NCBI RefSeq assembly: GCF_024139115.2
Contig: NC_085139.1
Coordinates: 255,164,067 to 255,228,066, forward strand
Direction: 5' to 3'
Origin: Armigeres subalbatus
Lineage: Eukaryota > Arthropoda > Insecta > Diptera > Culicidae
DNA length: 64,000 bases
Shown here: positions 55,501 through 64,000 of the stretch, one piece after another
Numbering within the stretch: the first letter of the stretch is position 1
Layout of the letters: the number at the start of each line of letters is the position of its first letter
Position numbers and translations under genes: made by a program
Notes under the pieces: generated by a model
The model's input: only the letters and a program-made list of their open reading frames with translations
Database searches by the model: none
Told to the model about the DNA's origin: nothing

Positions 55501-57175
55501 AGATTACATTCTTGCGTAGCAATTTGTTCAATGGCATGGTAATATCCGCGAAATTTTTATTAAAACGTCGATAATAGTTACAAAATGCAACGAATCGTCG
55601 CACTTCGTCTGCATTTTTTGGCACAGGTAATTCGTAATTGTTGAATATTTATTTTTGTCGGGTTGTATACCATCCTTCGAGATATGATGGCCAAGATAGG
55701 TGACTTCATTCTTGAAAAAATTGCATTTTATTGGGTTTAATTTTAAGTTGAATTTTCGTAACTGCTGGAAAACTATGCGTAAATTTTCTATGTGATGATT
55801 CACTGAACATCCTACTACGATAATGTCATCTATATAAAGAAACGCGCAATGTGGTGAGAGACCGCTCAACGCGATTGACATCATGCGTTGGAATGAATTA
55901 GGGCTAATGTTCAGTCCGAAAGGAAGTCTATTGAATTCAAAATGACCATTTTCGGTTGAAAAAGCTGTATATTTTTTGGATGTTTCATCTAGTGGAATTT
56001 GATGAAAACCTGACATCAGGTCGAGCGTAGTAAAATATTTTGCTCGCCCCAAATTATCTAAGATTTCATCTATTCGTGGAAGTGGAAATTTATCCTGGAT
56101 GATTTGTTTATTCAGTTGCCTAAAATCAACTACCAGACGCCACTTTTTTTCGTCGTTTGTAGATTTTTTAGGAACTAATAGAATAGGTGAGTTATACGGA
56201 GATGTTGAATTTCGAATTATGTGTCCATCCAACATCGTTTGAACTTGATTATTAATTTCGTTTTTCTGGGTTTCTGGTAATCTATAGTTCTTTATGTAAA
56301 CTGGTCTATTGTTGTTAAGTGAGATATTTTGTTCATAGGAGTTGTTTGCGGTGAGCACATCTCCTTCGAGTGAAAAGATGTCACTATATTCTGCGCATAG
56401 AGTTTCGAGCTTACGTGTAATATTGGGATCATTATTCTGCATTTTTAATTCACTTTTCAATTTTTGAACTCGATCATTTGAGCTAGTTTTTGTATTGTCA
56501 GATAAAGCAGTGCAATAGTAGAAATTTGCAAGTGGTTCAAATTTTGGGGTAAAATTTGGTTGTAATACTTTATCTTCAGACGTTGTATTAATGAATTTAA
56601 CAAGACAATTTTGTTTATTCACTATTGAGTTTGCACAGAAAATCCCTGGAGCTATTTCTTGAGCGTAAACAACGCTATCTTCAGTTAAAATTGTGTTTAG
56701 ATGCTTTATAACTTCACATCTTGCGGGTAATATAATGTTATTTGATTGATTATTTATGATTGGTATTTCGAAAGTATCGATATCAATCGTTATGCCAAGT
56801 AACCATGATTCATAATTTATGTTGCATTTATATTTCACTAGAAAATCTCTTCCCAAAATTCCGTCGGTCGGAATGGGGAAGTCTTTGTCAACGATGTGAA
56901 ATTTATGTGGTATTTTAGTATCATTTATAAATAAATTTGCGTTTGTTGTACCCATAGTGGAATTTTTACCCTGTCCTATTCCTACAATATCGCATTTTTC
57001 ACCTGGGTAAAAAATGTGTGTGGGTTTTATCTTATTAGCTTTCATTACGGATATGTCAGAGCCACAGTCCACAATAAACGAACTTCGTGTCTCAGACATG
57101 TCCAATTCTAGCTGTACATAGTTGGTGGCAGATACATTTATTGTGTATGCTGCCCGAGCGGTACCTTTAAAGGGT
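55501..57175 (-). pseudogene. protease and reverse transcriptase of 412/mdg1-like element
   Basis: Protease motif FIVDCGSDISVM and ILGRDFLVKY. RT: LVPKKSTNDEKKWRLVVDFR, FTTLDLMSGFHQIPL, FNRLPFGLNISPNSFQRMM and the catalytic LYIDDIIVVG (near 55815-55840), then TYLGHHISKDGI. A frameshift near 55645 breaks the RT-to-RNase H connection, where EVRRFVAFCNYYRRF resumes. Confidence 0.92.
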
Positions 57176-58076
57176 GGATATTTCCGTTTTGATTCACATT
57201 ATGAGGTTGTTGAAAATTCGACTGTGTTGCGGGTTGTACCGAAGGTGGATGAATTTGTTGCATATTTTGATTTGGGTTTAGTGCTTGCGCATAAAAAGCG
57301 GATTGACGCAGATCTCTTCCTCTTGTTCTCTGATTTCCTCCACGCCAGTTATTGTTGAAATTTCCTCTATTTTGATTGGAGAAATAATTCCCGTAATAAC
57401 GATCATTATTAAATGGTTGCCTACCACGAGGTCTACTTCCTCGAGTACTGTAACCACGTCCCCTAATTCTGTTGTTCGAGTAATTTCTCACATACAATAC
57501 CTGTGATTTTGATGATGACGACTCCGGAACATCGTTTTCTTGCAATTTCTGAACTGCATCATCAAATTTACTAAAGTTTCCAGCTTTCAAGATTAACTTC
57601 GTATCTGGATTCTTTATGCCACCAATGAGAGCTTCAACTCCTCGCTTTGTGGCCATTTTATCAGCTGTGTCTGTTGGAATTTTTCATTTAAATATGCAGA
57701 CTTTAACTCGTTTGTTAATTTTCTACCACATCGCAAAATTGTCTGTGGTAGTGATTTGCTTCGTTGCCTTCAATTTGGCTACGATGCTATCCGATGTTGC
57801 CTTTGAAGCGCATCGTAACTTTAACTCGTCTAATATTTCCTGGAGGTCGTTTAACTCTCCAATGAATTGTCGCGCAGCTCCAGTAAGCCTTGTTCTAATG
57901 AACCGGACTACTATAGCTCGAGCTGCGTTTTTTTCAGCTGGTGTAGCATTTTCATAAGCTGCATCGACGGTGTCTACAAACAGTGCGACAGCGTCGAGAA
58001 ATGCGTTTAATTGAGCAGGGGAACCGTCGTAGGTATTAACCAGAGCGGTTCCCAATTTAATGTCCACGCTTGGCAT
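57138..58076 (-). pseudogene. gag of 412/mdg1-like element
   Basis: ATG 58076 opens MPSVDIKLGTALVNTYDGSP with capsid-like helices. Two one-base losses in A-runs near 57690-57725 split it from the second half, GVEALIGGIKNPDTKLILKA. The nucleocapsid part has no CCHC knuckle and instead carries R/G/N-rich repeats (RGRGYSTRGSRPRGRQ), as in some insect errantivirus relatives. It ends at 57138, overlapping pol. Confidence 0.87.
57168..57174 (-). promoter_or_regulatory. candidate -1 ribosomal frameshift heptamer
   Basis: C-CCT-TTA in the gag frame fits X-XXY-YYZ. Pol is in the -1 frame relative to gag, and the two overlap here, so slippage would yield a gag-pol fusion. Confidence 0.55.
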
Positions 58077-58131
58077 CTTCACTATTTTATCGCTTACAAG
58101 GTTTTTTCTAGTTGCTGTATTTTTAAGAGAA

Positions 58132-58419
58132 TTAATAAAAATAATAGAACAAATTATCGATCTCCAAGATAACTAAGTTATTTGCTTCGTCGAATTCGAG
58201 ACGAGCTGCCTTTATGAGGAAATTAAAATGGTTACTTTCAATGCTGCTTTCAAATTTAGCCAGTAAGTCAATAATATTATTATAAGTGTTCCTAATTATT
58301 CTTACTTTTTCATCTAAGGTGAACTTTAGGTATTTTCTTTGGGGTGATTTTTTCAAATTTAACTTAATTTGGTGGATTTTACTAATTAAGATTTCTAACT
58401 CATTTATTATGTCACTCAT
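58132..58419 (-). CDS. small ORF upstream of gag, 95 aa
   Basis: ATG at 58419. Lysine- and leucine-rich, largely helical (INELEILISKIHQIKLNLKK), with a hydrophobic C-terminus. No recognised domain. It sits between the other small ORF and gag, a position where 412/mdg1-type elements are known to have small ORFs. Confidence 0.5.
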   Translation of the reverse strand: MSDIINELEILISKIHQIKLNLKKSPQRKYLKFTLDEKVRIIRNTYNNIIDLLAKFESSIESNHFNFLIKAARLEFDEANNLVILEIDNLFYYFY

Positions 58420-58669
58420 TTATGCACTTGATTTGGTTATAAATAAAAATTTACTTACATTTATCTAATTAACTTTCTGCTGACGAATCTTCGGTTTTAC
58501 TTTGCAGCGATGCACCTCCTGAGTTACTTCAAACACCTCCTGTGGCCGCTCCATGTTGCCGGTTAGCCAATTATGGGCCGCTCCATGTTGCCGGTTAGCC
58601 AATTTGTGGGCCGCTCCATGTTGCTGAGAAATCACTGTTCTCGATTATTTAACTTTGGTTTTTCACGAT

Positions 58670-58909
58670 TCAAATTCCCACGCTGGTAAGATCAGCAACT
58701 GTTTTGGCTGCTTTTAGTGCTTGGGTGCGAGTGTGCTCTTTATAGAGCTTGTAAACAGTAATAGCGAGATGGATGCTTACTATCACTAGTATGATTGTTA
58801 ATTTGAACTCGTGCTCGTTATGTAGTTCCTCATGCACTTCCAGTTGGTTTTGTATTTGCACTTGGAGGTCTCCAGAAATGCTGGAAGACTTTGATTGTGG
58901 TTTCCCCAT
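58670..58909 (-). CDS. small membrane protein ORF upstream of gag, 79 aa
   Basis: True ATG is at 58909, giving MGKPQSKSSS, a good N-myristoylation context (Gly2, Ser6). After a polar acidic stretch a single hydrophobic segment LTIILVIVSIHLAITVYKLY (about residues 36-55) precedes a basic tail. Small lipidated or membrane ORFs of this style occur 5' of gag in related insect elements from what I recall; the role is unknown. The frame is intact, unlike gag and pol. Confidence 0.6.
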   Translation of the reverse strand: MGKPQSKSSSISGDLQVQIQNQLEVHEELHNEHEFKLTIILVIVSIHLAITVYKLYKEHTRTQALKAAKTVADLTSVGI

Positions 58910-59124
58910 CACTTCACTTGAACAGTTTATCTGGTTAAATCAGGCACTAAACTTTTTGAAGATTTTCGTGCACTTCTAGTTGGTTTTGCGTTAACATTTT
59001 GGGATCTCCAGAAGTATTGGAAGACTGCGATCACATCACTTTAAGTGTTTATTAGTTGTGTAACAGGCACTTTACACAGATTTTCCAACTCGTAAAAATG
59101 GAGAAGGCTAAATATTTGCTCCTA

Positions 59125-59138
59125 GTCACTGGTCGCCA
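59125..59138 (-). promoter_or_regulatory. primer-binding site of 412/mdg1-like element
   Basis: TGGCGACCAGTGAC abuts the 5' LTR on the minus strand. TGGCGACC is the start of the tRNA-Arg-type site known for 412 and mdg1. Confidence 0.75.
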
Positions 59139-59652
59139 TGTGAAGTCCATACACAATTTCCCGTGAAGTGATATTTAGAAAAATAGAACCTTCACTGTTG
59201 ACGGTTGACAACGATCTCCTTTATTGAAACCATTCTTGAAACATGTAAACTACTGGAGACACTTGAAGCACTTTGGTTTGAGGAGAAAACGGCGATCACC
59301 AATCAGTGATCAATATCGTAAGAGTAGGAAAGAGACAAATAGCTATGGCATATTGAATGGGTTCTGAAATAGGAGAAAGGCGAATAAGGTACTTGACAAC
59401 AACGAACCACATCTGGCTTGGTGACAATAATTTACAACATGACACGTTCGGGTCGGAATTGCTGTAATAGCTTTTTAAGTCATCGAACTGCTTATGCACT
59501 CGTATGCACTCGTTGCGTAAGCAGTTGGATGATTCTGGGAAGAAAGGAATTTTATATTCAAGAGAACCCTTAGGGTGGTCTACTTTGAATTGGATATCCT
59601 GATGAACGTTATTTTAGAAATAGTTTGTAACATGTGTTTTGCACATGTCACA
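59139..59652 (-). repeat. 5' LTR of 412/mdg1-like element
   Basis: 514 bp, identical by eye to the other LTR except AACCCTT against AACCTTT (near 59568 and 53232). Confidence 0.92.
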
Positions 59653-60379
59653 CAAGCGATTGGATGCAGTTAGTTATTGAACAGAAGGCGCATTGGGAAA
59701 AGAAAATTGGTTCTTCTCAGGACCAACATTTTATGGAAAGAAAGAGTTAATTGCTGCTGTTAGTGATTCCATCCATTCAAATTTACTGCATCATCTCCCT
59801 CCGACGCGCTATCAAATTCGCTATTTACGATTGAGTTTTGTACTTTGAAGAAAGTTTATTTCGGATAGTCGGATCAACCTTCTTTTGTATAAAATCAATG
59901 AAGACGCCACCTCTGTGGAAACTATCTACAGCAACCACCCATCGGTGAACGTCGCGCGGACAGACAGATGGCAAGAGATAATAATTGGTAATATTAAGAA
60001 ACTTCGTCTTGAGTCTAATTTATGCTGTTACTCTTCACAACAATACGCATTTTAGATAACCAACAGCTCATAACCAAATTCGGAATCTTGCGAGAAAATT
60101 TCATAAGATTCTTAGAATTTGTCATTCTCCGAAAGGTCCGTTGTCTGCTGCGGAATCCCGATCAAAATGGCTCGCGCGCGTCAAAAAGCAGCTTTGTTAT
60201 ATCTAATGAAGTAATTCCATTAGCCCCGCCCCTCATTAATCGTTATGAGTGCACATTTTATTTACACCCATATTAGATCACAAAGGGGCGGGGCTAACGG
60301 GCCTAATTTATTAAATACAAGAAAGCTGCTATTCGGCGCGCGCGAGCCGTTTTGATCGGAATTCGGTTCGACATTCGAT
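59653..60379 (+). repeat. tandem unit B, right part
   Basis: Resumes at the CAAG duplication. It has the stem-loop-like GGTTCTTCTCAGGACC, lacks about 60 bp of the membrane-segment region, then matches unit A through the GC-box palindrome. Confidence 0.72.
60154..60363. repeat. GC-box palindrome with facing TATA-like motifs, copy 2
   Basis: Same lay-out as 52444-52655, with GCCCCGCCCC and GGGGCGGGGC about 50 bp apart, near-symmetrical CGCGCGCG and TATA-like words. Confidence 0.7.
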
Positions 60380-60664
60380 GCAGCGGAGCGGACACAGCAG
60401 CACGAAGGCGATCGGACAATTTCAACGCAAGGTACTGTCAAGCGTTTGGATGCAGTTAGTTATTGGAAAGACGCATTGGGAAAAGAAAATTGGTTCTTCT
60501 CAGGACCAGTATTTTATGGAAAAAAAGAGTTAATTGCGAAAATGGATTGTTTCGGCGGCATCGGGTTTTGCGTGGTAGCTTGGTTGCTGTTAGTGATTCC
60601 ACCCGTTCAAATTAATTGCATCATCTCCCTCCGCCGCGCTATCAAATTTGCTAGTTACGATTGA
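60357..60664 (+). CDS. hypothetical protein frame (unit C), no ATG near its start
   Basis: Open from just inside the palindrome to 60664: TFDAAERTQQHEGDR, then GKENWFFSGPVFYGKKELIA and GIGFCVVAWLLLVIPPVQI, ending ASYD. Homologous to 51909-52313 but shorter. The first in-frame ATG is internal, so translation is doubtful. Confidence 0.3.
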
Positions 60665-60764
60665 GTTTTGCACTTTAAAGAAAGTTCATATCGGATTGTC
60701 GGATCAACCTTCTTTTGTATGCATAAAGACCTTTTTGGAGGACACCATCCTCAAAAATGGCCGA

Positions 60765-61400
60765 AATAAAGGAGAAATAAGCAGAATCAGAAGTGGCGTG
60801 AAACCAAACACAAATATATTTATATGCAAAGTTTGGTCTTCCCCCGCGATGTAAGCATTCGTGGCAAAGTAAGGATTGTGATGTCCCCGACTGAAAGCCA
60901 GTCGAGTGGCTTCAGCGGCCAATGAGTCATGTTTATACCACGGTTAGAGACTCAAAGCCCATCCAACTGGGAACAACTATTCGACTTCTTGATTCAGTTG
61001 GCCTCCGAGCAGTTTGCTCAATGTTAATAAAACGACACAAATTATTATGGCAAATACTATCAATTTCGAATAGCTACGTAGTCCTACGTCACCTTTGCGT
61101 ACAACCCGATTGGGCTGCATCTGACTTTTTTTTTCGTTTTCAGCAGAACTGCATGCAATAGGGTGACCAAGGAACCAAATTATAATTTTCTTTCGTTGTT
61201 AAATAATTTTAAACACAATTTAATTTAGTTCAACAATTTTATTCTACATGTCGCTTATTTACTCTACAGTATACACGAGAATTAAGAGACTCTGATCGGA
61301 CGTCGCCAGTTTTGTAACCATTGGCCTTCAGTTTGCTCGTCACAGACATAGCGGTTCTACCAAAGCTCCTACACAAGTAGCTTCCCGTGGAGCTTGTACT
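60765..61400. other. no supported gene
   Basis: Mixed composition; nothing recognised. Confidence 0.4.
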
Positions 61401-61626
61401 GGGCTAACAATCCCATACAAATCCAAATCCAAGTCAAATTCGTTCGCAATCGAATCCAATCTAAATCCTTCCAAAATCCAATTTATTTTCATTTTCATGA
61501 TGCTCAAGCGGGTCGCTACGCCAGGTTCCAATTCAAATCCAATGAAAAATCAATTCAAATCAAATCCAAAACCAACTTTAGTTAAATCCAAATCAAACCA
61601 AAATCCAATCCAAATTTGATTCAAAT
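61400..61626. repeat. degenerate ATCCAA-type simple repeat
   Basis: Dense variants of AATCCAAATCC, continuing after the piggyBac-type MITE at 61950-62060 and again weakly at 62960-63050. Confidence 0.7.
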
Positions 61627-61630
61627 TTAA

Positions 61631-61944
61631 CCCTCTCTCGCCCATGGTGTCTGTGGAGCACCATCGAGTTTTGCACCTTCTAACCTTAATCGAATTGTTT
61701 CAACAACAAAAAGGAATATTTGACACATCTTTATGGTTCCATTAGACTGCAAATATAATCAATTTTGAGTACAAATAGTGAAACTATTGATAACAATCAA
61801 TTAACTATTGATTTACAATCAAAAACTTTTTTTTTTCGTTTTCCACTAATTTTGGCTATGCCAAATAACTTTTGTTCTAGCATTTTTCTCAAAGATGATT
61901 CCTTCCTATTGAAATCTTTGAAAAAAGTCGTGGGCGGGAAAGGG
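61631..61944. mobile_element. 314-bp piggyBac-type MITE
   Basis: Ends CCCTCTCTCGCCCA and TGGGCGGGAAAGGG are inverted, flanked by TTAA (61627-61630, 61945-61948), the piggyBac target. It is inserted in the ATCCAA repeat. Confidence 0.9.
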
Positions 61945-62060
61945 TTAATCTAATCCAAATCCGTCCGAATCCAATTCAATTCTAATAGAATCTTATCTCA
62001 ATACAAATCCAATCCATATTCGTTCGCAATCCAATCCAATATAAATCCTTCCAAATCCAA

Positions 62061-62738
62061 TTCATTTTCATTTTCTTGATGCACATGATGCGTAAATTCG
62101 AGAACTTACACTTTCCATAATACACCAATGTACTGGGGAGTGATAGTAGGCAAGTTTTGCGGCATACACGGGAAGTATATTTTGCCTAAGGGAGTAGCAG
62201 TAGGATGGGAGAGGGATGGGATGTGTGGTTCTATTGATCATAGGTGCTGTGGGGAGAATTTTGATTAGCGTATAGTAAAGTCAGTTGTTATTTACCTTGC
62301 TTCTATGGTATCCTTGTTGGATATTTTTCCATAGCTTTTTTGTCTTACCACGCTGTGATGTGTCACCGGCAAGCCCGAAAAACAAAACCCATTAGGCAGC
62401 TCGATTTCGTCAACACCGATATCAACTCGTGGTGGCTGGCTAACTCTATTTCTCGCGTCTCATCGATATTGGATTGTATTCGCATAATAGTTCTTCTTTT
62501 CTCTATTGCGATATTGGGGGTGGTTTGTTAAGGGTTGTAGCTCGCAACGATTAGTAGATGAAGCAAAAAGACGAAAAAAATAAGATAATTATTAGTTTTG
62601 AAAACATGCAGCATGCATGTGAGAAGTTCATTGTGATATTATCACGACGATTTCTTAGCATAGTGAAAATAGTGATGAATATGTTTCAGTGTACTCTGAT
62701 TGAATGATATCCGAAATCAATTCAAAATAAAAATAAAG
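62061..62738. other. no supported gene
   Basis: AT-rich; a short frame at 62340-62531 has a hydrophobic C-terminus but no support. Confidence 0.4.
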
Positions 62739-62740
62739 TA

Positions 62741-62930
62741 GGGGAAATGACGGCTTTGGCAGGTTTTGTTCTATTATTGTCAGGGGGGTTTTGTATGACT
62801 GATTATGCTCAAATTTGGCCTAAACATTCTTTGCATATCAAAGAATATTGTGGCCAAATTTAATAAAATTTGGTCGACAAACCCCCCCTGACAATAACAG
62901 AACAAAACCTGCCAAAGCCGTCTTTTCTCC
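62741..62930. mobile_element. 190-bp TA-flanked MITE with about 50-bp arms
   Basis: Arms carry GACGGCTTTGGCAGGTTTTG and TTATTGTCAGGGGGG inverted on the right; TA at 62739-62740 and 62931-62932. Confidence 0.9.
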
Positions 62931-62932
62931 TA

Positions 62933-63488
62933 TATGATTCATGTGTGTAGTCTTGAATTGAATTAGTGACAAATCCAACCCAAACACAATCCAAATATTT
63001 TGTTTACCTTCTATGGAGTAATAAAAATTCAATTCAGAATCCAATCAATTATTTGTAACCCGCCATACACACGGTGAACGATTTTATCCCACGCCTTGGC
63101 GTGACCTAACTCAATGGCGACTTTACCGTTATAGGGTCTCCCGTGCATCTGGTGACTGCTTTGGTAGCGCTTGTTCTCCTACGATGTATACTTACTTCGT
63201 TTATCCGAAATTATTCTACGGCCGCGGAATTTTTTTTTTTTTCTGATTATCCTTAAATCTTGTTCGACACGGGCAACGTCTCCGGTTCCTCACTATGATA
63301 ACCGAAATCGGCAGGCAAAATTTATTTCTATATGAAAGCAATCGTTCGTAATACCCGGCTTCCACCACCACATATTGCTATCTATCAAGGCAATACAAGC
63401 CTCAAGGCATCTTTCGGATCAATGAATGAATCCAAACGTGTATCAACTAAATTGTACTTATTTAAAATTAAGATCTCATCGCATTACG
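62933..63488. other. spacer and 3' UTR of the zinc-finger gene
   Basis: A minus-strand AATAAA lies at about 63326-63321, roughly 165 bp after the stop of the zinc-finger gene. The remainder has no gene. Confidence 0.5.
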
Positions 63489-64000
63489 TTAAAACATTAC
63501 CATCTCGTCCGTCAATACCTTTCTTTTCTTGCCATCGCTACCCAACAGGCCTGCGTCGTGCCGCTTCCGGTGCACCGTCATGGCATATTTTGTCTTGAAG
63601 GACTTCTCGCACAGGTCACAGTCGAACATCTTGGCATCGTTCGCCGAGTGCTTCACCAGCAGATGACGCTTCAGGCCGTCCTTCTGGCGGAACGCGTACG
63701 AGCAGTGCGGACAGACGAACGGTTTTTCGTTGGTGTGCCGTCGCATGTGGAAAGTCAGCGACTTTTGCTGGGTGAAGCCTTGATCACAAACCGAGCAAAC
63801 GAATGGACGTAGGTTTTGGTGGATGAGCAGATGTTGCTTGAGTGAGCCTGCCTGGGTGAAACCCTGAAATAAAATCGGTTATTTAAGTAATTTGTGTTAA
63901 AATAGGCGTTTAGCTTACCTTTTGACACAAAGGACAAACGAATGGCTTATTTCCATTGTGCGACTGCACATGACGGTTGAGATTCGTTTTGGTGGAAAAT
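63489..64000 (-). CDS. C2H2 zinc-finger protein, 3' end (partial)
   Basis: The window holds the last two exons: 63919 to the window edge, and 63863-63489. They are joined by a 55-bp intron (63864-63918, GTAAGC...TTTCAG, phase 0). The product would be a sequence-specific DNA-binding nuclear protein. Visible are four complete fingers, starting VCPLCQKGFTQAGSLKQH, VCSVCDQGFTQQKSLTFH, VCPHCSYAFRQKDGLKRH and DCDLCEKSFKTKYAMTVH. A partial fifth at the edge (FSTKTNLNRHVQSH) is also seen. TGEKP-like linkers appear as TNEKPF and NLRPF. A basic tail with GKKRKV, a likely nuclear localisation signal, ends at 63489. The target and orthologue cannot be told without the N-terminus. Confidence 0.92.

Larger units (their letters stand above)
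52805..59652 (-). mobile_element. 412/mdg1-like Ty3/gypsy LTR retrotransposon, young
   Basis: 6.85-kb element with 514-bp LTRs that differ at one site by eye and a 4-bp duplication CAAG (52801-52804, 59653-59656). On the minus strand: LTR, tRNA-Arg-like primer site, two small ORFs, gag, pol (protease, RT, RNase H, integrase), a purine-rich tract and LTR. No envelope. It interrupts unit B of the tandem repeat. Several one-base shifts in gag and pol contrast with the near-identical LTRs. Confidence 0.92.

Noticed and set aside
61400..62060. Telomere-like repeat
   Set aside because: The hexamer variants are degenerate and Diptera lack canonical telomerase repeats; simple sequence decay is enough.
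1..64000. CRISPR arrays, prokaryotic operons, rRNA genes
   Set aside because: The repeats are either direct minisatellite units or transposon termini, and the genes are eukaryotic.

Overview
This window looks like repeat-dense intergenic DNA from a culicine mosquito, probably Aedes; the species cannot be fixed from sequence alone. The reasons are pseudogene copies of RTE, Jockey, Ty3/gypsy and BEL/Pao elements typical of those genomes, many nested short inverted-repeat (MITE) elements, spliced eukaryotic genes and trypsin-fold proteins of insect type. There is no bacterial-style operon, CRISPR array or rRNA. Only about 3 kb belongs to plausible host genes.

Layout. 1-2680 is a 24-bp minisatellite that is open in all six reading frames. 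4.7-13.4 kb is an RTE-clade LINE on + that received a hAT-type MITE (7734-8129) and a Mag-type Ty3/gypsy element with 94-bp LTRs (8353-13309); a further MITE sits inside its 3' LTR. 13.4-22.3 kb is mostly non-coding, with a TA-flanked inverted-repeat element (17222-18120), a non-autonomous hAT element (18745-20306) and tRNA-like SINE pieces. 22.8-27.0 kb is a minus-strand RTE copy split by a 2.7-kb composite insertion. 28.5-37.5 kb is a minus-strand Jockey-clade LINE broken by at least five insertions, one of them a 3.3-kb composite. The two composites each carry splice-competent exon-like fragments and near-identical copies of one 1.04-kb element. 37.5-43.6 kb is a decayed minus-strand gypsy element with three insertions.

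44.1-46.3 kb holds the clearest host genes: two tandem trypsin-fold serine protease homologues in which all three catalytic residues are replaced, each ending in a hydrophobic tail. The second is interrupted by a MITE flanked by a phase-0 pair of splice sites, so the MITE may act as an intron. 48.3-49.2 kb is a BEL/Pao remnant. 50.7-51.3 kb resembles a replication-dependent histone gene (CCAAT, TATA, initiator, 3' stem-loop) but has no histone reading frame. 51.7-60.8 kb is a three-unit tandem repeat of unknown nature, interrupted by a young 412/mdg1-like LTR retrotransposon (52805-59652) whose LTRs show one difference in my by-eye comparison. The right end (63489-64000) is the 3' part of a C2H2 zinc-finger gene on the minus strand.

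How parts work together: most coding potential is for retrotransposon gag, protease, reverse transcriptase and integrase, nearly all broken. Target-site duplications allow many insertions to be ordered in time. The host genes are secreted or surface pseudo-proteases and a transcription factor, with no shared pathway apparent.
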